From the NCBI RefSeq assembly GCF_011421425.1, contig NZ_WPCW01000006.1, forward strand, positions 1 through 64,000: DNA of 64,000 nt, given 5' to 3'. This stretch comes from Streptococcus catagoni. GTDB lineage: Bacteria; Bacillota; Bacilli; Lactobacillales; Streptococcaceae. Positions 55,282 through 64,000 of the stretch are shown piece by piece. Every line of letters begins with the position of its first letter. Position 1 is the first letter of the stretch. The notes below the pieces were generated by a model. The model was not told the origin of the DNA, ran no database searches, and worked only from the letters and a program-made list of their open reading frames with translations. The position numbers and the translations under genes are program-made.

Positions 55282-56621
55282 AGACTTTGCCTCTTTTCAA
55301 AAAGCATCAAGGCTGCCTGATGAAGCTGATAGGCTAACTCACACTCTTTCCTTGCAAATATAAAATCTTCAAAGGCTAGGTCGCTGGCTTTCAACTTGTT
55401 CTGAATGGCCTGCGCCATATAATGGCTTAAAAGTAAGCTATTGTCTCTTGAAATAATCTGTGCCCCTATTAAAAGGCCGTCTTTTTCTGTAGCTATTAAC
55501 TTTATCCAGATGGGAGATTCCTGTTTTTTACCTAAGTCAGACTTGTAAACAATACTGATGACATCTCTATAAATTGAAGCTTCTTCCTCAGTCATCCCCA
55601 CACTAGAACGATAATAATCAAAATGAAAACTGCCAACTACTCGGGTAGTCTGTAGTTTCGGTGTCGGAAAACCAGCCAAGTGGTAGGCTAGAATTTGACC
55701 CGACTTGACAGCATGGTTGATCAAGGCTGTGTAGTAAGACTGTCCTAAGGGAGATAAACTTGAGGAGATTAAATCACCTATGGCATATATGTTATCCTTA
55801 GTCGTCTGCATAAAGGCATTGACCTTGACCGTTTTATCTATCAGACAATCTACCTGCCCCTGCAATAAATGGCTATTGGGTCTAAAGTTGACAGCTAAAA
55901 CAACTAAATCAGCCCTGATCTCATCCTTTTGATCCGTTATAAGAAGCAGATCTTCTCCTTCTTCACGAATCTCCTTAACCCGTGAGCCGGTCTTTAAAAG
56001 GACAGAGGAGTCTTCTATTTCTTTTAAGAGTAATGGCAACATCTCTGGATCAGTTTGATGACTATCAAGATGATCAGCTGCCTCTATAAGGGTAATAGAC
56101 TTCTTCTGGAGAGACAGGCTGTAAGCAAGGTCCAAGCCTATCAAACCAGCACCAATTATGGCAATATTCTCATTTTTTTCGATCAGTTCTAAGGCTTTCT
56201 GACTATCTCTAAAGTATTTAGTGGTGACAACCTTGGGATGATCCGCCCCCTTAATATAGTCTGATTCTGGCTTTGCCCCCATGGCACAAATAAGAGTTTG
56301 ATAGGTTTCTTCTCTGATTTGTCCCTGCTCATTTTTCAAGAGCAAGCTATTATTCTGACTTGAGATGCTCACCACTTCCTCCACTAAGAAACGGACATTG
56401 TCATTATCTTTTAAAGTGGAAGATTCCCATGTAGATTGGGAAAGCTCAGAAATCTTCTGACGGTAGAGATGATTGAGACCATTAGGGATATAATGTGATT
56501 GCCTTTCTTTATCAATAAAAGTTATCTGTAAATCAGGCCTGAGTTGAATCAGCTTTTCAGCACAAGCCAAGCCAGCAAAAGAGGCGCCAATGATGTGTAT
56601 TTTTTCCTTATTGCTTTTCAT
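55278..56621 (-). CDS. NADH oxidase/CoA-disulfide reductase-like flavoprotein without the redox Cys
   Basis: 447 aa. FAD-binding IIGASFAGLACAEKL, NAD-binding IIGAGLIGLDLAYSL and the second FAD site NIYAIGDLI, as in the pyridine nucleotide-disulfide oxidoreductase family. An ungapped alignment by eye to the Nox/CoADR N-terminus puts Asn47 (HYIPNGLNHLY) where those enzymes have the catalytic Cys (SFLSCGIALY). Electron acceptor unknown. The start is at a -10 hexamer plus 6 nt, with no RBS. Operon with the Mga-like regulator. Confidence 0.85.
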   Translation of the reverse strand: MKSNKEKIHIIGASFAGLACAEKLIQLRPDLQITFIDKERQSHYIPNGLNHLYRQKISELSQSTWESSTLKDNDNVRFLVEEVVSISSQNNSLLLKNEQGQIREETYQTLICAMGAKPESDYIKGADHPKVVTTKYFRDSQKALELIEKNENIAIIGAGLIGLDLAYSLSLQKKSITLIEAADHLDSHQTDPEMLPLLLKEIEDSSVLLKTGSRVKEIREEGEDLLLITDQKDEIRADLVVLAVNFRPNSHLLQGQVDCLIDKTVKVNAFMQTTKDNIYAIGDLISSSLSPLGQSYYTALINHAVKSGQILAYHLAGFPTPKLQTTRVVGSFHFDYYRSSVGMTEEEASIYRDVISIVYKSDLGKKQESPIWIKLIATEKDGLLIGAQIISRDNSLLLSHYMAQAIQNKLKASDLAFEDFIFARKECELAYQLHQAALMLFEKRQSL

Positions 56622-56627
56622 GATCTT

Positions 56628-56655
56628 ATTATAGCAATTCTTTCAAATAATGAAA
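56628..56655 (-). promoter_or_regulatory. Promoter of the FAD oxidoreductase/Mga-like operon
   Basis: Minus-strand -35 TTTCAT (56650-56655) and perfect -10 TATAAT (56628-56633), 16-bp spacer. The -10 ends 6 nt before the ATG at 56621, so a leaderless transcript is predicted. Confidence 0.65.
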
Positions 56656-56664
56656 ACGTTTTTA
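56651..56664. promoter_or_regulatory. cre site (CcpA) over the FAD/Mga operon -35
   Basis: TGAAAACGTTTTTA matches the cre consensus TGWAANCGNTNWCA at 13 of 14 positions and overlaps the -35 hexamer, a position expected to repress in glucose. Inferred from pattern. Confidence 0.6.
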
Positions 56665-56670
56665 CAAACA

Positions 56671-56700
56671 AAAGACTCAACCTTATCAGATTAAGTCTTT
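56671..56700 (-). terminator. Terminator of glpF
   Basis: 10-bp stem with one wobble (56671-56680 with 56691-56700), followed on the minus strand by TTTTGTTTG. It lies 16 bp after the glpF stop. Confidence 0.75.
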
Positions 56701-56716
56701 CATAGCAAGAGCTAGC

Positions 56717-57418
56717 TTAGCTTATTACCATAAATAATAGCACAGCCAAGATTGCCCCTAAAATTGGACCAAAAATAGGTATCCAAGCATAGGACCAGTC
56801 TGAATCACCCTTATTTTTCATTGGAAGCAACTGATGGAGAATCCGTGGCCCCAGATCCCTTGCAGGATTAATGGCATAGCCTGTTGTACCACCTAGAGAA
56901 AGGCCGATACCCACTACTAATAGACCGACACTTAAGGTGCCAATTCCAGCTGGCATCTGATAAAGACCAAAGGATAAGATAGCTAGGACCAGCACGAAAG
57001 TCCCAAAAATTTCACTAAGAAGATTAGCAAGAGTATCCTTAATAGCTGGACCCGTCGCAAAGGTTGCCAGTATATCTGCCGAATTGTCAGCCACTTGGTA
57101 ATGTGGTTTAAACTTGAGATAAACAAGAAGAGAACCAACTATTCCTCCCAAGATCTGGACAATACTGTAGATAAGAGCCTTTGTCCAACTGATATCTCCT
57201 TTTAGGGCAAAGGCAAGACTTACAGCAGGATTTAGATGGGCAGGAGCTATCTTACCACTGATAAAGACGGCCATGGATACAGCTAGACCCCAACCCAAGG
57301 CTATGACAATCCAACCTGAAGCATGGTTCTTGGTTTTTGGCAGGACAACACCAGCAACAACACCATTACCAAGCAAAACTAATAAGCTGGTTCCTAAAAA
57401 TTCTCCAAAAATATCCAT
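56717..57418 (-). CDS. glpF: Glycerol facilitator/aquaporin GlpF
   Basis: 233 aa. Six-helix MIP channel with both NPA-type half-helices: HLNPAVSLAF and AINPARDLGPR. It lets glycerol diffuse in for GlpK. Its ATG overlaps the glpO stop (TAATG). Last gene of glpKOF. Confidence 0.94.
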   Translation of the reverse strand: MDIFGEFLGTSLLVLLGNGVVAGVVLPKTKNHASGWIVIALGWGLAVSMAVFISGKIAPAHLNPAVSLAFALKGDISWTKALIYSIVQILGGIVGSLLVYLKFKPHYQVADNSADILATFATGPAIKDTLANLLSEIFGTFVLVLAILSFGLYQMPAGIGTLSVGLLVVGIGLSLGGTTGYAINPARDLGPRILHQLLPMKNKGDSDWSYAWIPIFGPILGAILAVLLFMVIS

Positions 57419-59259
57419 TATGCTCTCCTATTTTCTTCTTTTAAAGCCTTTAAATCATTATCTTCAAGGTTTTTTCTCAAGTCTTCTTCTTGAGCTTTTC
57501 TTTCTTCTTCTGTCCATTTGAAATGTTTTGCCATTTCATCTAAAACAGGTTCAATCATTTCTTCTAGACGATCCCTCATAAATAAGATATGGTTGGTTCT
57601 TCTAAGAAGGAAATCTGTAGCCTTAAGGGCCATCTCATAATCCATAGCATAGTGTAAGGATAAGGTTTCTGATAGGGACAAGCCTTGAGCAGCCTTGATC
57701 TTACGTGTTAAGGCAAATACTTTTGGAGCATTAGAACCATATAAATTAGCAAGGTAACGCGAATCATCCATTGATAGACCACTTAAAGCTCCCAGTTGGG
57801 CATAAGCTTCAATTTCAGAATCAACATTAGCAGGATTAATTTCGCCACCTGAGACAGGATAGGTTTTAGAATTAATTAATCTAAATGATTTTCCATATTC
57901 TTCTTTTAAGACCTGGATAATCCTTTCTAAAGCACCTTCTGCCATCTTACGGTAATCTGTGATTTTACCCCCAGCTAAGGTAAACAAGCCATTATCATCA
58001 CGCTCAAAGCTTGAGCCACGAGAGACAGCTGAAGGATCCAATTCTTTTTCAGAAGTGCTTGTTTCTACAGCTTTAATAGCCTGTTCAACGGCTTCTCTTT
58101 TTTCCTTATGGTCAATATAAGACTTGACTGTTTCAATCAAGTTGTCAAAGCTATTGTCACTTAATTTACCACTGTTACCACCATTATAGTCAGAAGCACT
58201 GTTACCTGATAATAGGGGACGTAGACCCGCCCATGAACTTTCAATATCATCCAGTGTGATATGAGCTTGTGGGAATCTTCTATTAACAATACCTAGTAAA
58301 TAATCAACATCCTCTTGGCTTACCTTTGGATCTTCTAAATCACCATGGTAGTCTGTGTCTGTTGTCCCAAAGTAAGTCTTTTCTTCTCTAGGAAGAACAA
58401 AAACCATACGTCCATCATTCAGTCCAGTATCCACATAAACAGGTTGAGAAACTGGTAATTTACTGCGATCGACAACTAAATGAACTCCCTTAGTGGGGCG
58501 CATTTGTTGAATCTTTTCGCCCTTATTTGAAAAATTACGAACTTCATCACTCCAAGGGCCTGTAGTATTGATAACAGTCTTTGCTTTAATGTCCATGCTT
58601 TGACCACTTAATAGGTCACGCGCTTTGACACCAATTATCTTCCCAGCTTCATCAAAGAGGAAGTCCTCTGCCTTAACATGACTAGCAATCAAGGCCCCAT
58701 CACGATTAGCACGCTTGATGTTTTCAATAACAAGCCGGGCATCGTTATTACGGAAATCCAAGTAGACTCCTCCACCTAAAAGTCCCTCTTTTTGTAAATC
58801 TGGTTCCTTGGCTAGAACCTCTTCCTTACTTAAAACCTTATTGGCAGCCGCAGTATTTGAAACACCTGCTAAGAGATCATAGAGATCCATTGCAACTTTT
58901 AAACGAAACATGTTAAAGGTACTGCCTGGCTCGTCATAGACTGGAAGTAACATTGGATCAGGTTTAGGGATGTGAGGAGCAATCTGTTGAACCACTGCTC
59001 GTTCAGATACGGTATCAGAAACGACCTCAACATCAAACTGTTTCAAATAGCGAAGACCACCATGCACCAGTTTGGTTGAGCGGCTAGAAGTTCCCTCTGC
59101 AAAATCTTGCATTTCAATAAGACCCGTATCTAAACCACTAGCAGCTGCTTGTAAGGCAACCCCAGCTCCTGTGATACCGCCACCAATAATCAGTAGATCC
59201 AGATGTCTTTCTTGCATTTTTTCTAAGGCTAAACGTCTTGTTTCTATTGAGAATTCCAT
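57418..59259 (-). CDS. glpO: Alpha-glycerophosphate oxidase
   Basis: 613 aa. N-terminal FAD dinucleotide fold (LLIIGGGITGAGVALQAAASG) and conserved GTSSRSTKLVHGGLRYL. It has the extra internal segment near residues 350-410 (NGGNSGKLSDNSF) that marks the oxygen-dependent streptococcal oxidase rather than the quinone-linked GlpD. It turns glycerol-3-phosphate and O2 into DHAP and hydrogen peroxide. RBS GAAGGAG, 12 bp after glpK. Confidence 0.95.
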   Translation of the reverse strand: MEFSIETRRLALEKMQERHLDLLIIGGGITGAGVALQAAASGLDTGLIEMQDFAEGTSSRSTKLVHGGLRYLKQFDVEVVSDTVSERAVVQQIAPHIPKPDPMLLPVYDEPGSTFNMFRLKVAMDLYDLLAGVSNTAAANKVLSKEEVLAKEPDLQKEGLLGGGVYLDFRNNDARLVIENIKRANRDGALIASHVKAEDFLFDEAGKIIGVKARDLLSGQSMDIKAKTVINTTGPWSDEVRNFSNKGEKIQQMRPTKGVHLVVDRSKLPVSQPVYVDTGLNDGRMVFVLPREEKTYFGTTDTDYHGDLEDPKVSQEDVDYLLGIVNRRFPQAHITLDDIESSWAGLRPLLSGNSASDYNGGNSGKLSDNSFDNLIETVKSYIDHKEKREAVEQAIKAVETSTSEKELDPSAVSRGSSFERDDNGLFTLAGGKITDYRKMAEGALERIIQVLKEEYGKSFRLINSKTYPVSGGEINPANVDSEIEAYAQLGALSGLSMDDSRYLANLYGSNAPKVFALTRKIKAAQGLSLSETLSLHYAMDYEMALKATDFLLRRTNHILFMRDRLEEMIEPVLDEMAKHFKWTEEERKAQEEDLRKNLEDNDLKALKEENRRA

Positions 59260-59271
59260 TGTTTTCTCCTT

Positions 59272-60798
<1,527 letters not shown>

Positions 60799-60802
60799 CT
60801 AA

Positions 60803-60816
60803 AGTAAGCGTTTTCT
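60803..60816. promoter_or_regulatory. cre site (CcpA) in the glpKOF leader
   Basis: The minus strand reads AGAAAACGCTTACT, matching TGWAANCGNTNWCA at all but the two end positions. It lies between the -10 and the RBS, a position that would act as a roadblock or repress in glucose. Confidence 0.6.
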
Positions 60817-60830
60817 TTTTCGGTAATTCT

Positions 60831-60836
60831 ATTATA
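60831..60836 (-). promoter_or_regulatory. glpKOF -10 element
   Basis: Minus-strand TATAAT, 45 bp before the glpK ATG. No convincing -35 at 16-18 bp, which suits an activated or tightly regulated promoter. Confidence 0.5.
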
Positions 60837-60887
60837 TCGAAATTCTAAAAAAATGTTCTATCAAGAATTTTTTAGAGCCCGAAAAAA

Positions 60888-60958
60888 AATGATAAGATGA
60901 AAAAAGGGCAGAAAACAAAGTTTTGCTAAAAACTCATTTTCTGCTCCTTCTTATCATT
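60888..60958 (-). terminator. Long hairpin after the PepSY lipoprotein gene
   Basis: The outer 10-bp stem (60888-60897 with 60949-60958) continues inward as AGG-GCAGAAAA paired with TTTTCTGC-CCT; A/T runs flank it. A short palindrome TAGGCC AAA GGCCTA (60981-60995) lies between this hairpin and the gene stop. Serves as terminator on the minus strand ahead of glpK. Confidence 0.65.
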
Positions 60959-61007
60959 AGCAGCAACAAGATCTCAGTAATAGGCCAAAGGCCTACCCTA
61001 AACACTC

Positions 61008-61355
61008 TTATTTATCTGCTAGAGATTCCTTGGATTTTTCCAGAATTTTTCCGGAATGGGCATCGATGGAATAGTTGTATTCCATGTCTTTATGGTCAAA
61101 TTCGATGTCAAAGACTGTCTTACCATCTTCATTTTCTTTCTTGACAGTTAGATTTTTTACTTTGGCATCTTCCACCTTAGCATCTTTAAAGGCAATTTCT
61201 TTAGCCCTTGCTTCAGTCATAACTTTCTCACTAGACTGACTCATTTTATCAGCTTTATCAGTCTTATCAGAATTATGGCCATTACTTTGGCAGGCCGCTA
61301 AAGCAAAAACAGATAGAGAAGTAACGAGCATTAGTGATAATTTTTTAATTTTCAT
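61008..61355 (-). CDS. PepSY-domain lipoprotein
   Basis: 115 aa. Signal peptide with lipobox LAAC (Cys22), a Ser/Asp/Lys-rich linker, then one PepSY repeat (about 47-110: TEARAKEIAFKDAKV, FDIEFDHKDMEYNYSIDA). PepSY domains are thought to inhibit or chaperone extracytoplasmic proteases; no partner is encoded nearby. Monocistronic between terminators. Confidence 0.88.
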   Translation of the reverse strand: MKIKKLSLMLVTSLSVFALAACQSNGHNSDKTDKADKMSQSSEKVMTEARAKEIAFKDAKVEDAKVKNLTVKKENEDGKTVFDIEFDHKDMEYNYSIDAHSGKILEKSKESLADK

Positions 61356-61476
61356 AAGTTCTACCTTCTTTCCACCTTTTTCTTCATTTTACTATATTGG
61401 CTCAAAAAATGCTGACATTTTTATTAGCTAAAAGTCCCTAACCCTTTCAAATCCAAGTGCCAGAGCTGTTTCTAAC

Positions 61477-61514
61477 AAAAAAAGCCTGTGAGGCCATGAG
61501 ACCCCATAAGCTTT
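61477..61514 (-). terminator. Terminator of the glyQS-DUF896 operon
   Basis: Stem of about 9 pairs (61505-61514 with 61481-61490, one mismatch) with inner GGGG/CCTC pairing, then seven T on the minus strand. It lies 10 bp after the DUF896 stop. Confidence 0.75.
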
Positions 61515-61523
61515 CTTATATTT

Positions 61524-61781
61524 TTATAGATCTAAATCATTGAGTGAACGTCCATGCAGACCCTTTTGTCTTTGCACTTGTTTTAGTTTTTCAGGTGTCA
61601 GATCATTTCCTTCTTCGTCAACAATTTTTAGGCCTTCAATATGATGGCGTACAGAGCGTCGGTAGCCTTCAAGGTACTCTTCACGAAGCTCTGCTTGTTC
61701 CACCTTTTCTGGGCCAGTTAAACCCACTGTTTTTTTCTTCTTTGCAAGCTCATTGATACGAGCAATTTTTTTAGGATCCAT
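61524..61781 (-). CDS. DUF896 (YnzC-like) small cytosolic protein
   Basis: 85 aa. Helical hairpin domain with [24 protein letters not shown] and a C-terminal tail [13 protein letters not shown]. subtilis YnzC is SOS-induced in an operon with yneA, but the function is unknown. It lies 27 bp after glyS, the usual streptococcal position. Confidence 0.9.
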   Translation of the reverse strand: MDPKKIARINELAKKKKTVGLTGPEKVEQAELREEYLEGYRRSVRHHIEGLKIVDEEGNDLTPEKLKQVQRQKGLHGRSLNDLDL

Positions 61782-61808
61782 ATAAACTCCTTTAAACTAG
61801 CTGACTAA

Positions 61809-63848
61809 CTACTTTGTATTTAATTGATCAAAGGCTGCTACACTCTTAGCCTCTTTAACGAGACTGTCTAGGAGTGCTAGGCGATTAGCCTTAAGAGCTT
61901 CATTATCTGACATAACCATTGTATGATCAAAAAAGGCGACAATCGTATCATTCAAAGCAAATAATTGAGCAATCTTCTCTGCAGCACTACCTTTTAAATC
62001 AAGAGCTTGAATAGCCTCATACAAAGCTTTTTCTTGGTCATTTTCAAATAGTGCAGGATCCACACTGACCTGATTTTCAAGCTTCTTGGCTAAATTAAAG
62101 GCACGAGATAGGTTTTCAACAGCAGATTTATAGGAAGCTTTTTCTGAAGCCTCAACTAGAGCCTGAGCTGTTTCAAGCATTTGCGGAACTTGGAAATTTG
62201 AGCTGGCAAGAACTGCTTGACGAATATCTTTTGGAATAGCAGAGCCCATTATCTTGTCCACACGTGCTGAGATGAAGTCCATCACTTGACCTTGGTTAGC
62301 ATAGGTTAAACTGTCAAAAGTTAGGTCATAACAGCTGGCAATCAAGTCATCCATGGAAATATTCCAGCCAAAGGCTTCAAGGATTCTAACAATTCCCTGA
62401 GTAGCACGTCTCAAAGCATAAGGATCATTAGAACCAGATGGAATCAAGCCCACTGAGAAGAATGATAGCAAGGTATCCAATTTATCTGCCAAAGCTAAAA
62501 CTGCTCCGACCTTACTTTCAGGTAAGGGACCATCTGCTGAGCTAGGTAAATAATGTTCCCTGATTGCAGTAGCTACAGCCTTATCTTCTCCAGCTAAAAG
62601 TGCATACTTTTCACCCATAAGACCTTGCAGCTCATCAAATTCGCCTACCATTCCTGTCAGTAAATCAAACTTATAAATCTGACTAGCACGCTTAAGAGCT
62701 TTTCTTTCGTCTTCTGTAAGTTCAATCTCTTCTGCTAGATACTGAGCTATCAGGCCAGTTCTTTCCATATGTTCAGACAGTGACCCTATTTTTTCATGGA
62801 AGGTAACCTGTCTTAATTTTGCAATCAAATCAGAAATGGCCAACTTTTGATCCTCACGCCAGAAGAATTCTCCGTCTTCTAAACGAGCAATCAGAACCTT
62901 TTCATTGCCTTTGATAACATTCTCAATATGCTTGTCATTTCCATTACGAACAGAAATAAAGCTTGGCAGTAATTTTCCAGCCTGATCACGAACAACAAAA
63001 TACCTTTGGTGATTCTTCATCGAACTAATTAAAACTTCTTCCGGTATTTCTAAATATTTTTCATCAAAATGGCCCATGAATGCTGTTGGGTATTCAACCA
63101 GGTTGAGTACTTCATTGAGCAAGTCCTGATCAATCTCAACCTGGACATTTTCTACTGCTTCGATAGCCCTAATCTGGTCAATAATCATTTGTTGACGTTC
63201 TTTGGCATTCGCAATAACATAGACTGCCTTGAGATCCTCTTCATAAGAATCTGCATGACCTACTTCAGTTTCATGTCCTAGGAAACGATGGCCACGTGAT
63301 TGGCGTCCCGATTTAATATCAAGAAAATCCATATCCAAAGCTTGATCATCTAAGAGAACAATGAGGCTATGAACTGGTCTGATATATTCAAAGCTATTTG
63401 AGGCCCAATGCATGGATACTGGGAAAGTTAAGCTGACTAAAAGACCTGGAATGTTTTTCAAGACCTCTTCAGCCATTTTTCCTTCTTCAAACTTTGTGAC
63501 ATAGACATATTCTTCGCCCTTGATCTCACGAAATTCAATGTCCTCTACACTTAGACCTTTACCACGGACAAAGCCTTGAGCTGCCTTTGAAAAATTCCCT
63601 TGGTCATCCAAAGCAATTTTCTTAGAAGGCCCCTTAAAGTCTTCTGTTAAATCAGATTGTTTTTCAGCTAGACCAGTCACTCTAACAGCCAATCTTCTTG
63701 GCGTTGAAAAAGTTTGAATCTTTTCAAAAGACAGGCGGTTCTCTGATAAGAATGCAGCCATCTTATCACCCAGCTGTTTCTCACTGGCTGTAATGAGATA
63801 GGCTGGTAGTTCTTCTAGTCCAAGTTCTACAAGTAAGTTTTTAACCAT
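61809..63848 (-). CDS. glyS: Glycyl-tRNA synthetase beta subunit
   Basis: 679 aa. Typical start [15 protein letters not shown] and the beta-subunit core through to a C-terminal anticodon-binding/HD-like region. It forms the alpha2beta2 enzyme with GlyQ that charges tRNA-Gly. The ATG overlaps the glyQ stop (TAATG), giving coupled, equal synthesis. Confidence 0.96.
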   Translation of the reverse strand: MVKNLLVELGLEELPAYLITASEKQLGDKMAAFLSENRLSFEKIQTFSTPRRLAVRVTGLAEKQSDLTEDFKGPSKKIALDDQGNFSKAAQGFVRGKGLSVEDIEFREIKGEEYVYVTKFEEGKMAEEVLKNIPGLLVSLTFPVSMHWASNSFEYIRPVHSLIVLLDDQALDMDFLDIKSGRQSRGHRFLGHETEVGHADSYEEDLKAVYVIANAKERQQMIIDQIRAIEAVENVQVEIDQDLLNEVLNLVEYPTAFMGHFDEKYLEIPEEVLISSMKNHQRYFVVRDQAGKLLPSFISVRNGNDKHIENVIKGNEKVLIARLEDGEFFWREDQKLAISDLIAKLRQVTFHEKIGSLSEHMERTGLIAQYLAEEIELTEDERKALKRASQIYKFDLLTGMVGEFDELQGLMGEKYALLAGEDKAVATAIREHYLPSSADGPLPESKVGAVLALADKLDTLLSFFSVGLIPSGSNDPYALRRATQGIVRILEAFGWNISMDDLIASCYDLTFDSLTYANQGQVMDFISARVDKIMGSAIPKDIRQAVLASSNFQVPQMLETAQALVEASEKASYKSAVENLSRAFNLAKKLENQVSVDPALFENDQEKALYEAIQALDLKGSAAEKIAQLFALNDTIVAFFDHTMVMSDNEALKANRLALLDSLVKEAKSVAAFDQLNTK

Positions 63849-64000
63849 TATTCTGCATCCTCCTTTAGTAATTGGGCCCGACTTGCCTCATCCAATAGAG
63901 GAAAACCGAGTTTCTTACGTTCAGCCACAAAGGTTTTAGCTACCAGGCGAGCCAAGTTTCTAATACGAGCAATATAGCCTGCCCGCTCTGTAACTGAAAC
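63848..64000 (-). CDS. glyQ: Glycyl-tRNA synthetase alpha subunit, C-terminal part
   Basis: The last 50 codons only; the gene continues past the right edge. The visible part reads [20 protein letters not shown] and ends [16 protein letters not shown], matching the C-terminus of the catalytic alpha subunit. Any T-box leader would lie outside the window. Confidence 0.93.
   Translation of the reverse strand, partial: VSVTERAGYIARIRNLARLVAKTFVAERKKLGFPLLDEASRAQLLKEDAE

Overview
The window is chromosomal DNA of a Streptococcus, most likely of the pyogenic group (S. uberis/parauberis/iniae/pyogenes relatives). The evidence is the AT-rich composition, the gene set and several streptococcal gene orders: gpsB-rnpB-rlmL-mapZ, rsmH-ftsL-pbp2X-mraY, gmk-rpoZ-priA-fmt-rsmB-phpP-stkP-liaFSR, glyQ-glyS-DUF896 and glpK-glpO-glpF. 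The species cannot be fixed from sequence alone. Most genes lie on the minus strand.

Layout. 1-300: minus-strand leader of a ribosomal RNA operon (two promoters, boxA) whose 16S gene lies beyond the left edge. 325-2910: hpf and the late-competence genes comFC/comFA. 2966-5801: plus-strand yigZ and cysK, a strongly folded non-coding stretch, then a YheO-like regulator. 5876-6494: internally deleted IS3-family remnant. 6531-10647: S1-domain protein, HAD/cyclophilin fusion and the LiaFSR envelope-stress system. 10741-20844: Ser/Thr kinase and phosphatase, rsmB, fmt, priA, rpoZ, gmk, rny. 20978-24166: a decayed acetoacetate/short-chain fatty acid locus (LysR regulator with two frameshifts, intact thiolase, frameshifted atoD fused by deletion to the tail of a GntP-type permease). 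24286-25128: luxS and a C39-peptidase scrap.

25403-30148: mapZ, rlmL, RNase P RNA, gpsB, ypsA, recU. 30152-38922: pbp1A, pepC, nadE-pncB, an amino-acid permease, trxB, DUF4059. 39033-41573: polar amino-acid ABC importer. 41763-47730: DEAD-box helicase and the first part of the division/cell-wall cluster. 47934-50607: ABC exporter with a small immunity-like protein. 50872-53677: transketolase and a transaldolase-like enzyme. 53818-56621: Mga-like regulator translationally coupled to an FAD oxidoreductase lacking the redox cysteine. 56717-60786: glycerol uptake and oxidation. 61008-64000: PepSY lipoprotein, DUF896, glyS, partial glyQ.

Themes. Envelope growth and division dominate (StkP/PhpP, LiaFSR, MapZ, GpsB, Pbp1A, Pbp2X, MraY, FtsL, RsmH). 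The points most worth following up are the multibranched RNA-like stretch after cysK, four promoters placed so that the mRNA should begin at or next to the AUG (leaderless), the deletion scar in the ato locus, and the Mga-like regulator/FAD-protein pair.
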